Part shown: piece by piece, positions 37,821 through 47,153 of the stretch
Layout: each line of letters starts with the position of its first letter
How positions within the stretch are numbered: position 1 is the stretch's first letter
Source of the DNA: Candidatus Nitrosopumilus sp.
GTDB lineage: Archaea > Thermoproteota > Nitrososphaeria > Nitrososphaerales > Nitrosopumilaceae
NCBI GenBank assembly: GCA_016125975.1
Contig: JAEFCZ010000042.1
Location: 52,618 to 116,617 of the forward strand
Length of the DNA stretch: 64,000 bases
Direction of reading: 5' to 3'
Translations under genes and position numbers: made by a program
The notes under the pieces: model-generated
The model's database searches: none
Told to the model about the DNA's origin: nothing
Seen by the model: the letters and a program-made list of their open reading frames with translations, nothing else

Positions 37821-38381
37821 TGTCCTGATTCAAATGAAACCGAAAATTTAGATGATGTTAAAATTTATTCAAATGAAGATGATAAACTAGAATTTTTGGG
37901 CAAATCGATCAATACTGAAACTGGTCGTAAAATTCTCAAATTACTATTTGAAGATGAATTAACACCTACACAAATAAAATCATAAACAGGTTATGAAATA
38001 CAAAAAATTGCATATCACTTAGATAACATGGTCAAAGCAGAGATCGTAGTAAAAACAAGAATAAGTATTACAAAACAAAAACAACCAACAACACATTACA
38101 AAGCAAAAGAGGCCATCATAATACTATCAAGAAACAATTCACAAATGGCAATAAAGGATAAACATTTCCAAAGTACAATTAAAAAAATATTAAAAATTGG
38201 AGTGGGTTGTATGCCAACTTTGGCAATCTTCTTGCTAACTGATTTTCAAGTTTTCTTTGAATTTGAAGGAGGACCAAAAGCTTCAACAAACTTGCCATTT
38301 TTGAGTGCTCCAATTGCAACATTAGTTATTAGTATTATTTCTTACAAAATTGGTTCGTATCTAAAAAAGAGATTCAAATAA
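37821..38381 (+). pseudogene. ArsR-like winged-helix regulator with membrane tail, interrupted by TAA
   Basis: One frame reads DDVKIYSNEDDKLEFLGKS, then GRKILKLLFEDELTPTQIKS, an in-frame TAA at 37983-37985, then TGYEIQKIAYHLDNMVKAEI and a hydrophobic C-terminus (about 38200-38370). This is the layout of thaumarchaeal ArsR-type regulators with C-terminal membrane segments. The stop falls inside the helix-turn-helix and there is no start codon at the N-terminus. The ATG at 38028 would give only a 117-aa C-terminal piece. Confidence 0.75.
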
Positions 38382-38384
38382 TTT

Positions 38385-38729
38385 CTATGGTTCACTATTT
38401 GGTCTAATACTATCTTCAAAATAACATGCAGAAATGCAGCCAGTAGGTGCCACACAATTTTCATTATTAGGATTACAAAAGTTATCAAGTGGTTTGCATT
38501 GTTCCCATTCTCCCAAGCTAAAACCACATTCTACTTCACTCATGTAATCGCATGTGTTTGTATTTGAATTCCATATACGGTCAAAAATTGCACAAAGATG
38601 TTGTGGTTCTTTTGTGTTATTTATTGTAGGGTGTGTATTGTCTTGAGAAAAATAATCAAAATCTAAAAATGAAATTGAAATAATTACAGCAATTAAAATA
38701 ATTACAATAAATATTTTTTTCATAATCAC
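38385..38729 (-). CDS. Small secreted or anchored Cys-rich protein
   Basis: The 114-aa protein has a hydrophobic N-terminal helix (KKIFIVIILIAVIISISFLD) followed by an extracellular part with eight cysteines (CAIFDRIWNSNTNTCDYMSE, CGFS, CKPLDNFCNPNNENC, CISAC). The pattern suggests disulfides. It lies 3 bp after the 42-aa gene on the same strand. Family unknown. Confidence 0.6.
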   Translation of the reverse strand: MIMKKIFIVIILIAVIISISFLDFDYFSQDNTHPTINNTKEPQHLCAIFDRIWNSNTNTCDYMSEVECGFSLGEWEQCKPLDNFCNPNNENCVAPTGCISACYFEDSIRPNSEP

Positions 38730-38732
38730 TAC

Positions 38733-38861
38733 TTAATCCATTGTATCTCTTTCTGTAATTGTTAGTTTTGAGCCATCAGTTGTTTTAACTTTAGTAGTTT
38801 TTGTGGTTTGCCATTTCCTGTTTTTTAATTTTGTAATTTCTGGATTATCATCAGGTGTCAT
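38733..38861 (-). CDS. 42-aa basic protein, unknown
   Basis: The short frame starts MTPDDNPEITKLKNRKWQTT and ends ITERDTMD; it is rich in Thr and Lys. It fits tightly between two genes on the same strand with gaps of 21 and 3 bp, which supports reality. No domain is recognised. Confidence 0.45.
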   Translation of the reverse strand: MTPDDNPEITKLKNRKWQTTKTTKVKTTDGSKLTITERDTMD

Positions 38862-38882
38862 AATAAAAAAAGTAAAGAGGAA

Positions 38883-39452
38883 TTATTTCAATCCTTTGCT
38901 CTTTTTGATTTTTTCAACTAAATCATCCAGGTTTTCTGTTTCATGTGGATCAGCACTTTTTACAGCTTTATCATTATGAATGCTGTATTTTCCAACTGCT
39001 ACACCTGCAACATAGTAATTATCTCCATAGATGCTGTTAGGTTCCTTATCGGCTACAAAGAACAAAACTTTTTCATTCTTTTCAAACGTTGGGCTAAAAT
39101 GACTGATTGTCTTTCTAGTTTCTGTTTCGCCACCTAATACTCTAACTGTAATCTCTTTCTGATCATAGGCATCGTTCAAATCTTTTTGAACTTTGACTGT
39201 AACATCAGAGAATACTTTTTCACCTATTTCAGTATCAACTAATACTGGAGTGATTTGCGTTACTTTTCCAATAATTGCAAACGGAGTACCTTGGGATAAT
39301 TCTTCGACTGAATAGTTCTGCATAGTGCCATGAACTGTATCAATAACCAAATCATTGGCTTTGATTTCATCTTGGCTACTAAAAGACATAAGGGCAAATG
39401 AGCCTATTGCAGCTATTGCCACAATTGATAATAGTGATATTTTGTTATTCAT
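38883..39452 (-). CDS. Secreted protein, unknown
   Basis: The protein (about 189 aa from the ATG at 39452; a GTG three codons earlier is possible) has a signal peptide (LLSIVAIAAIGSFALMSFSS) and a single beta-rich domain: IGKVTQITPVLVDTEIGEKV, VTVKVQKDLND, EKVLFFVADKEPNSIYGDNY. The pattern resembles OB-like secreted domains of archaea and firmicutes but I cannot name it. It directly follows the broken metzincin gene. Confidence 0.68.
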   Translation of the reverse strand: MNNKISLLSIVAIAAIGSFALMSFSSQDEIKANDLVIDTVHGTMQNYSVEELSQGTPFAIIGKVTQITPVLVDTEIGEKVFSDVTVKVQKDLNDAYDQKEITVRVLGGETETRKTISHFSPTFEKNEKVLFFVADKEPNSIYGDNYYVAGVAVGKYSIHNDKAVKSADPHETENLDDLVEKIKKSKGLK

Positions 39453-39460
39453 TTTAATCA

Positions 39461-40067
39461 CTAATACTTTATGTCCAATGCAGTTTGATCAACGCTTTGC
39501 AAGGTATCATACTCACCATCACAATAATTGTGCATTGTGGAGTCTGGTGTGAAATGCCAGTGATGATTCAATCCAACGGCATGACCCAATTCATGGTTCA
39601 TGATCCATTCAATATCTATGTCACCTGAATTACAGGTGTTACTATCATCACCAAATCCTTGTTGGGAGTTAAAATCTATATCAGCGTACAAAGCTCGTGT
39701 GTCATCATTTGAATATGCATACAATGTTGTAGCAGCAATGGTACCCCACCATCCGTGATCTGCTTTACCTACATTGATACTTTGCTGAGGACATGTTCCA
39801 CTATCGGCCAAAAGATCTGCATCATCCATGTGTGTTATAGATTGAAACTGATTGATCTAATTCTCCTTCTATTGTTGCGGAGTTATTTGATGTATCACCT
39901 TCAAAATCTAGTGTATCTAATTCTGTAGATAGATAACACATTCTTGGATCTTGCTGCCAGTAGGTATTTTCTACTGTTCCTGCACTGGCAAAAGCACTTG
40001 GCAACCCTAATGTCACGAATAATGCACTGATTGCAATTATTGATGTTTTTTGCGTTACTGTGGTCAT
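39461..40067 (-). pseudogene. Secreted metzincin-type zinc protease, frameshifted
   Basis: Two frames form one gene. The first (40067 to 39822) has a signal peptide (IIAISALFVTLGLPSAFASA) and a pro/N-terminal region. The second (to 39461) has the zinc site HELGHAVGLNHH (HExxHxxGxxH) and a Met-turn-like DSTMHNY. The second frame reads in as NQFQSITHMDD before its first ATG, so the shift lies near 39850, around GATCAATCAG. Either the gene is dead or a base is miscalled; the catalytic site itself is intact. Confidence 0.78.
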
Positions 40068-40164
40068 TAAAATTAATGAAAATTAATGCAAGATAAAAAC
40101 CCGATCGGTGAAAAAATAATTTTACACATATTTATTACCTCGTTAAATTATTACGAAAAGTATT

Positions 40165-40275
40165 TCATTTTTTCTTATTTTTCCAAGTGCCATTCCAAAA
40201 AATTTGTTCTTTTCCATTATGTGTTCTTCTATCACCATTTTTTGGAGGTCCTAAAATTTTCTTCTCTTCTGCCAT
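40165..40275 (-). CDS. 36-aa basic microprotein
   Basis: The frame starts MAEEKKILGPPKNGDRRTHN and ends in FWNGTWKNKKK, with an ATG start. It has sensible composition with aromatic and charged residues. It lies alone in the 249-bp spacer between the metzincin remnant and the next minus-strand frame. No family is known to me. Confidence 0.45.
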   Translation of the reverse strand: MAEEKKILGPPKNGDRRTHNGKEQIFWNGTWKNKKK

Positions 40276-40315
40276 GATAAAATTTAGAATATTTTGTTAT
40301 TAAAGATTTTACTCA

Positions 40316-40615
40316 TTATGTAATCCAAAAAGTAATTCTAAAAATTTGATCCTTATACTCAAAGTAATACGTTCCTTTATCACGTAGCCAGTTTTCTAAT
40401 TTTTCTGTATCTCCACTTGACATTGAATTTTGAATTCTTACTTCTTCTGAACTTACATTAACCCAATAGGGAGTTAGATCTGGTCCATATACACGATAAC
40501 CATCTCTATCATTTGTAAAGTCTGTAATAGTAAGAATCTCAAACATGTCTTTTATCATTGGATATTTTGTAAAATCTTCATCAGTGAATTGGTAAATTGG
40601 CCATAGCGTAATCAA
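40316..40615 (-). CDS. Hypothetical protein, possibly N-terminally truncated
   Basis: The 99-aa frame starts at a TTG that sits against the truncated end of a plus-strand gene. The sequence has protein-like composition (YRVYGPDLTPYWVNVSSEEV, then WLRDKGTYYFEYKDQIFRIT) but no recognisable start region or signal. The head-to-head junction at about 40590-40620 looks like a rearrangement point. Confidence 0.45.
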   Translation of the reverse strand: MITLWPIYQFTDEDFTKYPMIKDMFEILTITDFTNDRDGYRVYGPDLTPYWVNVSSEEVRIQNSMSSGDTEKLENWLRDKGTYYFEYKDQIFRITFWIT

Positions 40616-40685
40616 AATTTATGATTACAACACAAGAGATGCTGCAAACAGATGTAATGCTTTTGAAGAAAATAATCCAAAGGTA

Positions 40686-41159
40686 ATGTGCAATGGAGGT
40701 TTGTTTATGCAAAATATCAAGCAATGGAACAACAACAAAGGGGGGGATTTTGTTGATTCATCCTGGTATTATCCATGTAATCAGTTTGAAGACAATGATG
40801 CAGCAAGCTCTATGTGTTATAGGTATCAGGCAAATTATTTTCTAAGCCAAACTGATTATTCCATAAATGAAGCAATTGATTTGTGCATGAGAATAACTGA
40901 TAAAAATTACATTCCTATTTGCCTTAAAGGAATTTCTGCACATACGGCCAAAAACAACTTTGATGATATTGAGAAAACAAAGCTAATGTGTAATGATTTC
41001 CCAAATGATTATCAACAATATTGCATAAAAGGAGCAATAGAAAGTTTGACGAGATTTGTAGATGATGATTTAGCAGAAGATTTTTGTTTAATGATAGATG
41101 ATGAATTTGAAGAAGATTGCATTAAACGACACCAACAATTGCTTGACTTAAGGCAATAA
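40686..41159 (+). CDS. Cys-rich helical-repeat protein, N-terminally truncated
   Basis: From ATG 40686 the frame gives 157 aa with regularly spaced cysteines and helical units (AIDLCMRITDKNYIPICLKG, EKTKLMCNDFPNDYQQYCIK, DDLAEDFCLMIDDEFEEDCI), like Sel1/TPR-type arrays. The same frame continues upstream to a stop at 40593 with coding-like sequence (YNTRDAANRCNAFEENNP) but no start codon. The original N-terminus has therefore been lost. Confidence 0.55.
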   Translation: MCNGGLFMQNIKQWNNNKGGDFVDSSWYYPCNQFEDNDAASSMCYRYQANYFLSQTDYSINEAIDLCMRITDKNYIPICLKGISAHTAKNNFDDIEKTKLMCNDFPNDYQQYCIKGAIESLTRFVDDDLAEDFCLMIDDEFEEDCIKRHQQLLDLRQ

Positions 41160-41180
41160 ATTAAAAAGAAAAAAGGGAGG

Positions 41181-42364
41181 TTAATCGTTAACTCTCCAAT
41201 TATCATAGTTACTATCCCAAGTACCAGAGAATGAACAAGGTAAACCTGTATCATATGTGTTAGAATATGTAGATGTTGCAGAAACCCAGTTTCCATTATA
41301 TCTTACATCTAACTTATCTCCTTCTACTTCAGGATCTACGGTAGGACAACCTGTACTAAATTTATCCTCTTCCCAAATGGACCATCCATCTTCTCTATCA
41401 CCATCAAAGATTTGGCTATCTACAGTTTCCCATGAAGAAGTATCATAGTTGTAGATTTTTGCAATCCAAGCTCCTTGATTTTCCAATACTTCAACATATA
41501 TGAAATCATTACCACTAATTGTATTAGTGTAAGTATTCATCCATGTTGAATCCATATCTTCTTCTACTGTGAAGCTTCCATCATAGTGATCATAGACTGT
41601 AAACTCGTAAACACCAGAAGTGTACCTGATAGCAATTTCAAGACCAGATTCACTATTTGGCATTAGAGTACCACCAAATAATGTTACACCATTTGGAAGA
41701 GTTATTCCACTATCATGAACTTCAATTTTGCATAAGCTCCATCGTATGTACTGACATCATCATCAATATGTGTTCCATACCAATTATCAGTTGATGCGTC
41801 TGCATTTGCAAATTGTAGAATATTCCATGAAGAAAGAAGATCAAAAATAGATCCATCATTGCTTTGTGTATCTAATTTAGGTTCCATTTCGTCTGGATGT
41901 GTTGGTCCATTATTCCAAGGATTTCTAAGTGCATCCCATTCTCTCTCGATTACAATGTATTGTATATCACCAATTATCCTTTTAATTTTTGAATCAAGAT
42001 TTGGTTCTGGTGTATAAATTACAATAGCACCTTTTTCATAATCGATTGCAGAGGCTACCAATGGGATATCAGAACTTCTAATTTTTTCTAGATTTTCCAA
42101 TAATACACTATCACTTATGTTTGATTGAACTAATGATTTTTCCATATCACGATAAACTGCTCGTTTGTTGGCATCAAATGGTCTATCTTTTAATTCATCA
42201 TTTCCTTGTGTAGTTTCTGGACCTGGTTCCCAAACTTCGGTTTCTCCTATTCCTTTATTGATATCATCAGCATCAGCAGACATTGAACTTGTGGCAAATA
42301 TTGTACCACTAGTTGCAACTGCTGCAATTGCTAACAACATCAAATATGTCGATTTATTCGTCAT
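41181..42364 (-). pseudogene. Secreted protein split by one frameshift in an A-run
   Basis: The first frame (42364 to 41702) has a signal peptide (LMLLAIAAVATSGTIFATSS) and reads to DGAYAKLKFMIVE then stop. Adding one A in the GCAAAATTG run near 41730 makes it continue as AKIEVHDSGITLPNGVTLFG into the second frame (41663 to 41181). The product would be about 393 aa, with a C-terminal beta-rich domain (YEFTVYDHYDGSFTVEED and on) like concanavalin-type folds. Function is unknown. Confidence 0.7.
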
Positions 42365-42460
42365 TGAATTATTAATATTATTTTAGAATATAAGTTAAAT
42401 TGGTGAAAAAATTCTTTGAGTCCTATTTAATAATATGTTAACATAATACTTTTAGAATAA

Positions 42461-42652
42461 TTATTTTTCAGCACGCACTACATTTTTTATTGTCAAATCA
42501 ATGTGTGCAGTATCTTTGATAGTTGGTTTGTCAATTATTGAGTCATCTTTTGATTGTTCAGAGTTTGTTACTAAAAACAAGATACTTCCAAATGCTATGC
42601 CTATAAGCAAAATCAATGCATAGGATGTTTTATCAATTTTTTTCAAATCCAA
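42461..42652 (-). CDS. Small single-pass membrane protein
   Basis: The 63-aa protein has one membrane helix (ALILLIGIAFGSILFLVT, about residues 12-29) and a short extracellular tail. Its start overlaps the end of the upstream gene by 20 bp, so the two are probably coupled. Confidence 0.55.
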   Translation of the reverse strand: MDLKKIDKTSYALILLIGIAFGSILFLVTNSEQSKDDSIIDKPTIKDTAHIDLTIKNVVRAEK

Positions 42653-43151
42653 CTATTCTTATTAATTTTGCATCTTCTTTAAAATCTATTCTTATTTTCT
42701 CACCATTATCAGCAAAGCCAACTTCAATGCCATTAATTAAAACAACAAATAAATCTATATTATTAGAATAAACTTGCTTTAATTGTTGTAAAGGATTTGG
42801 CATGGTTATTGCTCCATCTCCTTTAGGCTCCAAATCAAACTCGATAGCGTTATGTTCAGGGATTGTTAGCAACGAAATAACTTTGGCATTTGATGTGTGA
42901 AATGTTACATCTGGAATTTCTTTTACTAGCTTTTCAGAAATTATTGGTTCCCTATCATCTGGCTTGATATAATGTTCAGTGTTTGGAGGCGTGTAATTAT
43001 CACGTTTGTTTTCAGTAATTGGAATTGTTTCAGGTTCAGATGTTGCCTGATAAAGTAAAACCACCAAGCTAACAGAAGCTATAATTGAAATTATTCCTGT
43101 GATTGTAACTAACCTAATTTTTTGTTTTAATTCCATTGCTGCATCTGTCAT
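42633..43151 (-). CDS. Membrane-anchored extracellular protein, unknown
   Basis: The 172-aa protein has a single N-terminal membrane segment (IISIIASVSLVVLLYQA, about residues 20-36), then a Pro/Glu-rich linker and a small beta domain (FVVLINGIEVGFADNGEKIR). It overlaps the cupin gene by 38 bp and the next gene by 20 bp; these three form one operon. Function is unknown. Confidence 0.65.
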   Translation of the reverse strand: MTDAAMELKQKIRLVTITGIISIIASVSLVVLLYQATSEPETIPITENKRDNYTPPNTEHYIKPDDREPIISEKLVKEIPDVTFHTSNAKVISLLTIPEHNAIEFDLEPKGDGAITMPNPLQQLKQVYSNNIDLFVVLINGIEVGFADNGEKIRIDFKEDAKLIRIVGFEKN

Positions 43152-43467
43152 AATCGTCTTCTAGCCTGTAAATATCAAATTCATCAAAATTACCAAATGA
43201 AGCTTCCAAAATTAGCATGTCTTGGTGTGCCTGTATGCGATGCTTTGCAAATTTGTTAATAGATAGTATGCCACCTTTTTCTACCTGTATTTTATCATCG
43301 TGCAATTGAGCCATGCCAGTGCCATCTAGTATTAGCCATTTTTCTGATCTTAATTCATGAAATTGCAAGCTTGTTCTATGGCCTTTTTTTACAAATAGGA
43401 TTTTAATTGTTGTTTGTTCATTTTGAAAAATAACTTCGTAATGGCCCCAAGGCTTTGTTACTTTCAC
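43114..43467 (-). CDS. Cupin, mannose-6-phosphate isomerase type II C-terminal-like
   Basis: The 117-aa cupin reads KPWGHYEVIFQNEQTTIKIL, then RTSLQFHELRSEKWLILDGT and INKFAKHRIQA, which matches the isomerase half of bacterial mannose-1-phosphate guanylyltransferase/PMI proteins. Stand-alone versions occur near polysaccharide and glycosylation genes, and here two glycosyltransferases lie about 1 kb upstream. Its activity is inferred. Confidence 0.78.
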   Translation of the reverse strand: MKVTKPWGHYEVIFQNEQTTIKILFVKKGHRTSLQFHELRSEKWLILDGTGMAQLHDDKIQVEKGGILSINKFAKHRIQAHQDMLILEASFGNFDEFDIYRLEDDYDRCSNGIKTKN

Positions 43468-43520
43468 AAATTAATGCTACATTATAAGTGCTAGCATAAA
43501 AAAAGAAAAAGAATTTGGGC

Positions 43521-44492
43521 TTAATGCCACAATTCACTAAATGAGTAGCCACCTATAACTTTGCCAGTAGCACCAGATTCTTGAGCTTGTAACTCAATAC
43601 CTGATTCTTGATCTACTAGATCAAAGTCACCTCTGTTGCCTGGGGTTGAGTCGTTGCAACCATTGGTTTGATCATAGGATTCGCTAAATGCATCATCGAT
43701 GTAACTATCAATGTTGCCAGTATATTCATTCCATGTGCCTGCGGATGTACCACTATTATCTAAAACTACATTGCAGTGATAGATGAAGTTTCCATCAGGA
43801 TCTTCGTTACAGAAAATGTCATAATACTGAGTTCCTGGAATCCACCATTCAGTATCCGAAACTGTTCTTTGTTTCCAATCGCCTGATGTACCATCTTCTT
43901 CTAATTGATCATATAAGAAATCAATTACAACAAAATATTTGTCAGGATTAGTTCCTGTAACATCGTTTGTAAACCAAAGATTCGTTAGAAAATTGGCATA
44001 TATGGAATCGTTTGAACTATTTGGACTTCCTGTTTGGGTCCAAACCCATTGTGTTTTGAGGTTGTAGTCACTTGAAGGATCAGAATCCAATGGGAATGCT
44101 GTGTTATCATTTACAGCTCCACCATCTTGATCTGCATTTTTATCCCAAGGAGTTGTTCCTTGATAAGCTGCTGAATATGCAATATCATATTGGCTTGGAT
44201 TGCCTGTCATTTCTGTTGTGATTTTTGCAGTGTTGTATCTACCCTCAAATGATGCAAGATTATTGCATTGCCAGGTTTTGCCAAATACTACATCATCACC
44301 TGAAAAATCATTTTGGTGTTCTCTTTCACCCCAATAATTATTTCCACAGAGATGGTTTTTGTCTTCAGTGTCAGTTATGGCGTATGCTGTTCCAATTGTA
44401 AGTGTTAATCTTAACACTGCCAATAATGGAACAAAAACTTTTTTGTTTGAAGTCAGGAAGACTAAAAAATTAATAAAAATGATAACGAGCAT
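43521..44492 (-). CDS. Secreted beta-sandwich protein, unknown
   Basis: The 323-aa protein has an N-terminal hydrophobic region ending in an AYA-type signal cleavage site (GTAYAITDTE), then an acidic, Asn/Asp/aromatic-rich extracellular domain (VIDFLYDQLEEDGTSGDWKQ, TEWWIPGTQYYDIFCNEDPD). The layout recalls GH12-like or lectin-like folds, but the catalytic pattern is not clear enough to call. It is followed by glycosyltransferase genes on the same strand. Confidence 0.6.
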   Translation of the reverse strand: MLVIIFINFLVFLTSNKKVFVPLLAVLRLTLTIGTAYAITDTEDKNHLCGNNYWGEREHQNDFSGDDVVFGKTWQCNNLASFEGRYNTAKITTEMTGNPSQYDIAYSAAYQGTTPWDKNADQDGGAVNDNTAFPLDSDPSSDYNLKTQWVWTQTGSPNSSNDSIYANFLTNLWFTNDVTGTNPDKYFVVIDFLYDQLEEDGTSGDWKQRTVSDTEWWIPGTQYYDIFCNEDPDGNFIYHCNVVLDNSGTSAGTWNEYTGNIDSYIDDAFSESYDQTNGCNDSTPGNRGDFDLVDQESGIELQAQESGATGKVIGGYSFSELWH

Positions 44493-44568
44493 GACTACAA
44501 GTTAAAGATAAAAAATAATCAAAGAGCTTGTGTTAAAATGAACACAAACTAGATTTTCTTACACAAAG

Positions 44569-45693
44569 TTAGGACCAGATTTTTTCATTAAAGGTAAACT
44601 TTTTGTTTAAAATGAAATTGCCAAAGCCTGCGATTAGTACGGCAATTATCAAATCACCATAGTAGGGAATTTCATAAAACTCTCTAAAATGATTGTACAA
44701 TGTCAATTGTATTGCTGCACCACCTGAACTAAAGATAATAAATTTGCCATACTGCTTTAGCGTATTTCTCTTAAAGAAATCCTTTTCTTCAAATGTCCAT
44801 CTTTTGTTTAAGATAAAATTGCTAGTCATAGATACCAATATACCAATTAGATTTGCAGTAATGTGGCCAAATGGACCAATACCAATTACTGAGATTATTG
44901 TTAGTATATTTACAAGCAATCCACTTGCCCCAACTGTAAAGAATCGGCCTGTCTTTGAGACAAATTTTACAGGTACCCTTGGCTCTTTTATTTTCTTGCC
45001 ATACCTATACAGCTTCCAAACTGATACAATAAAATCAATTATTGCTTTGTAACCAAGCTTGCTTTTGCCTGCATCTCTGTCCTTAAAGGATATTGGAATC
45101 TCCTTGATGCGTATTCCTTTTTTCTTTACTAGAATTTCTAAAAGTAGCTTGTATCCTATGGCATCAAAATTAATATCATTAATGATTCTTTTATCAAGTG
45201 CAAAAAAGCCAGACATTGGATCTTTTTGCTTTATGTTTAATCCAATTTTTGCAATGGCAGTAGCCCCTTTACTAATAATTTTTCTTTTTAGTGGCCAGTT
45301 TTCTATTTTGCCCCCATCAACATATCTTGATCCAATTACCAAATCATAGCTGTTTTGCAATGCGTTTATCATCTTTGTAATTATTTCAGGGGTATGACTC
45401 AAATCAGCATCCATTACAACAACAAACTTGAAAGTACAAAGTTTAATCCCATCTAAAATTGCAGAGCTTAGGCCAGATTTGTTTAATCGTTGGTGTAACT
45501 TTATTTTAAAAAAATCATTTTCAGAGTTTATTGCATAGTTTGAAATGTTTGATATTGTTTTATCCTGGGAGTTATCATCTACAATTATAGCTTCTATAGC
45601 AAAGCACTTTGTTGCAAGCTTGCCAATTTTTTCTAAAAGTTTAACGATATTGTTTTGCTCATTAAATGTAGGTATTACTATGGAGACTTCCAA
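44569..45693 (-). CDS. Dolichol-phosphate mannosyltransferase-type GT2 fused to GtrA-like membrane domain
   Basis: The 374-aa protein has an N-terminal GT-A glycosyltransferase family 2 domain (SIVIPTFNEQNNIVKLLEKI, VDDNSQDKT, VVMDADLSHTPE with the DxD site, SGFFALDKRII) and about 130 C-terminal residues with four membrane helices of the GtrA type (TVGASGLLVNILTIISVIGI and on). Such fusions load a sugar on dolichyl phosphate for surface glycosylation. It overlaps the GT39 gene by 16 bp, so the two likely work together. Confidence 0.92.
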   Translation of the reverse strand: MEVSIVIPTFNEQNNIVKLLEKIGKLATKCFAIEAIIVDDNSQDKTISNISNYAINSENDFFKIKLHQRLNKSGLSSAILDGIKLCTFKFVVVMDADLSHTPEIITKMINALQNSYDLVIGSRYVDGGKIENWPLKRKIISKGATAIAKIGLNIKQKDPMSGFFALDKRIINDINFDAIGYKLLLEILVKKKGIRIKEIPISFKDRDAGKSKLGYKAIIDFIVSVWKLYRYGKKIKEPRVPVKFVSKTGRFFTVGASGLLVNILTIISVIGIGPFGHITANLIGILVSMTSNFILNKRWTFEEKDFFKRNTLKQYGKFIIFSSGGAAIQLTLYNHFREFYEIPYYGDLIIAVLIAGFGNFILNKKFTFNEKIWS

Positions 45694-47153
45694 TTATCAT
45701 CCCAACTTGTTTTTATTTCGATATAGCTTCCTTCGGCTGTAACTTGTAGGGATGTAAATGGATAATTGTGATAGTCATATTGATGGCTGTTTCCATAATA
45801 TTCTTTAATTGTGTTTAGGTCACTGTATGCGTTTTGTAGTTGTGGGCCTCTACCAATATCGTGCATAAAGTGAGGATCGGCTATTAGCATTGTATCAGTT
45901 GTTGTACTATTTTGAAATAATATCAATCTATAATCAGGATAGACATTTTGCTTGCCATAAACATCTGAGATAATCCAAGTATAAACTGGACCTGCTAATA
46001 GCGTGGCATCTGTATCATCAAAATTAGCTAGTGTAAATTCTATTACTTCAAACTGAGCACTGCTCATATCTGTATTAATCACAGTCATTGTTGCAAATGT
46101 TCCAAATACTGCAAAAAATAGTATTGTGGCCATATGCGTATAATTTTGAAGCTTTAGATTTTTGATGGCAGATATTTTATCATTTAGCATAAATGCAATT
46201 GCAATGCACATTACAGGCATTATCAAGATGAAATGGAAATATTGAAAGAAACCAATTGTATTTACAAATAATAAAAATGGTGCAGACCAAAATATCAAAA
46301 ACAAATTTCTCTTGTAAATTGCATATGCAAAGGCTAGAAAGCTTAGCACTATGACAATTGGATCAATGAGAAACAATAGTATAGTTGTAGGGAAGAATCC
46401 ACCTGAACCCCTACCAGCTTGCCACAAAACATCTCTGAAAAACAAATCAAGTTGGTTAAAGTAAGATGCTATTGCAGGCCATATCATTGGAATGCCAAAC
46501 ATTGGCACAAGCCAAGCTGTTAACCTTTGCAAACTTTTTGTGTTTGTGTAAATGAGATAGCCAACAAATGGAATCATTGTGATTGCAGTAATTTTTGTAA
46601 ATATTGACAAACCAAGGCAGACAGAAGAACCAAAGATCATCAAGCCTGGATGCTTTGAATCCTTTGAATGTATGGCAAGATAAATTGATGATAACAAAAA
46701 TGGCAGCAATATTGTATCAAGTAGTATTCTTCTAAGTAGCCATGTCATTGGCATAACTGCAAATATTATAGTTGCAATGGCTGCTGTTTTTTTGCCAAAC
46801 TTTTTTTCAGCAATTTTGTAAATTAAAAATGTGTCAAATACTGCAAATACGCCCATTAGCAATCTTGGAACCAAATAAGACATTTCCAGTGATTGCTCTA
46901 CAGTTTGGGGAAACCCTGCAAGCTTTGCAAGAGCACCTAATACTAGTTGGCCAAAGTATGGATGATCATAAAAATAGCCTTCCTGGGGATTGCCAGTTTC
47001 AGCCACGTTCATGGCACGCCTCATGTAAATGCCTTCATCAAAGAAAATATCAGGAAAACCTACAGGATTGTACAAATGAATATACCCTGATAATATCAAA
47101 ATGCAAAACAACAAAACATAGTGATTATTGTTGGCCTGTTTTAGTATCTGCAA
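45678..47153 (-). CDS. PMT/ArnT-type (GT39-like) membrane glycosyltransferase
   Basis: The 491-aa protein has about 10 membrane segments and the GT-C loop motif FFDEGIYMRRAMNVAET (about residues 38-54) with the acidic pair needed for lipid-linked sugar transfer, followed by DHPYFGQLVLGALAKLAG. It likely uses the dolichyl-phosphate sugar made by the overlapping GT2-GtrA gene to modify S-layer or other surface proteins. The acceptor is unknown. Confidence 0.88.
   Translation of the reverse strand: MQILKQANNNHYVLLFCILILSGYIHLYNPVGFPDIFFDEGIYMRRAMNVAETGNPQEGYFYDHPYFGQLVLGALAKLAGFPQTVEQSLEMSYLVPRLLMGVFAVFDTFLIYKIAEKKFGKKTAAIATIIFAVMPMTWLLRRILLDTILLPFLLSSIYLAIHSKDSKHPGLMIFGSSVCLGLSIFTKITAITMIPFVGYLIYTNTKSLQRLTAWLVPMFGIPMIWPAIASYFNQLDLFFRDVLWQAGRGSGGFFPTTILLFLIDPIVIVLSFLAFAYAIYKRNLFLIFWSAPFLLFVNTIGFFQYFHFILIMPVMCIAIAFMLNDKISAIKNLKLQNYTHMATILFFAVFGTFATMTVINTDMSSAQFEVIEFTLANFDDTDATLLAGPVYTWIISDVYGKQNVYPDYRLILFQNSTTTDTMLIADPHFMHDIGRGPQLQNAYSDLNTIKEYYGNSHQYDYHNYPFTSLQVTAEGSYIEIKTSWDDNWKSP

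Noticed and set aside
43521..44492. GH12-type endoglucanase
   Set aside because: The extracellular beta-sandwich look is similar, but I could not identify the catalytic glutamates in the right context.
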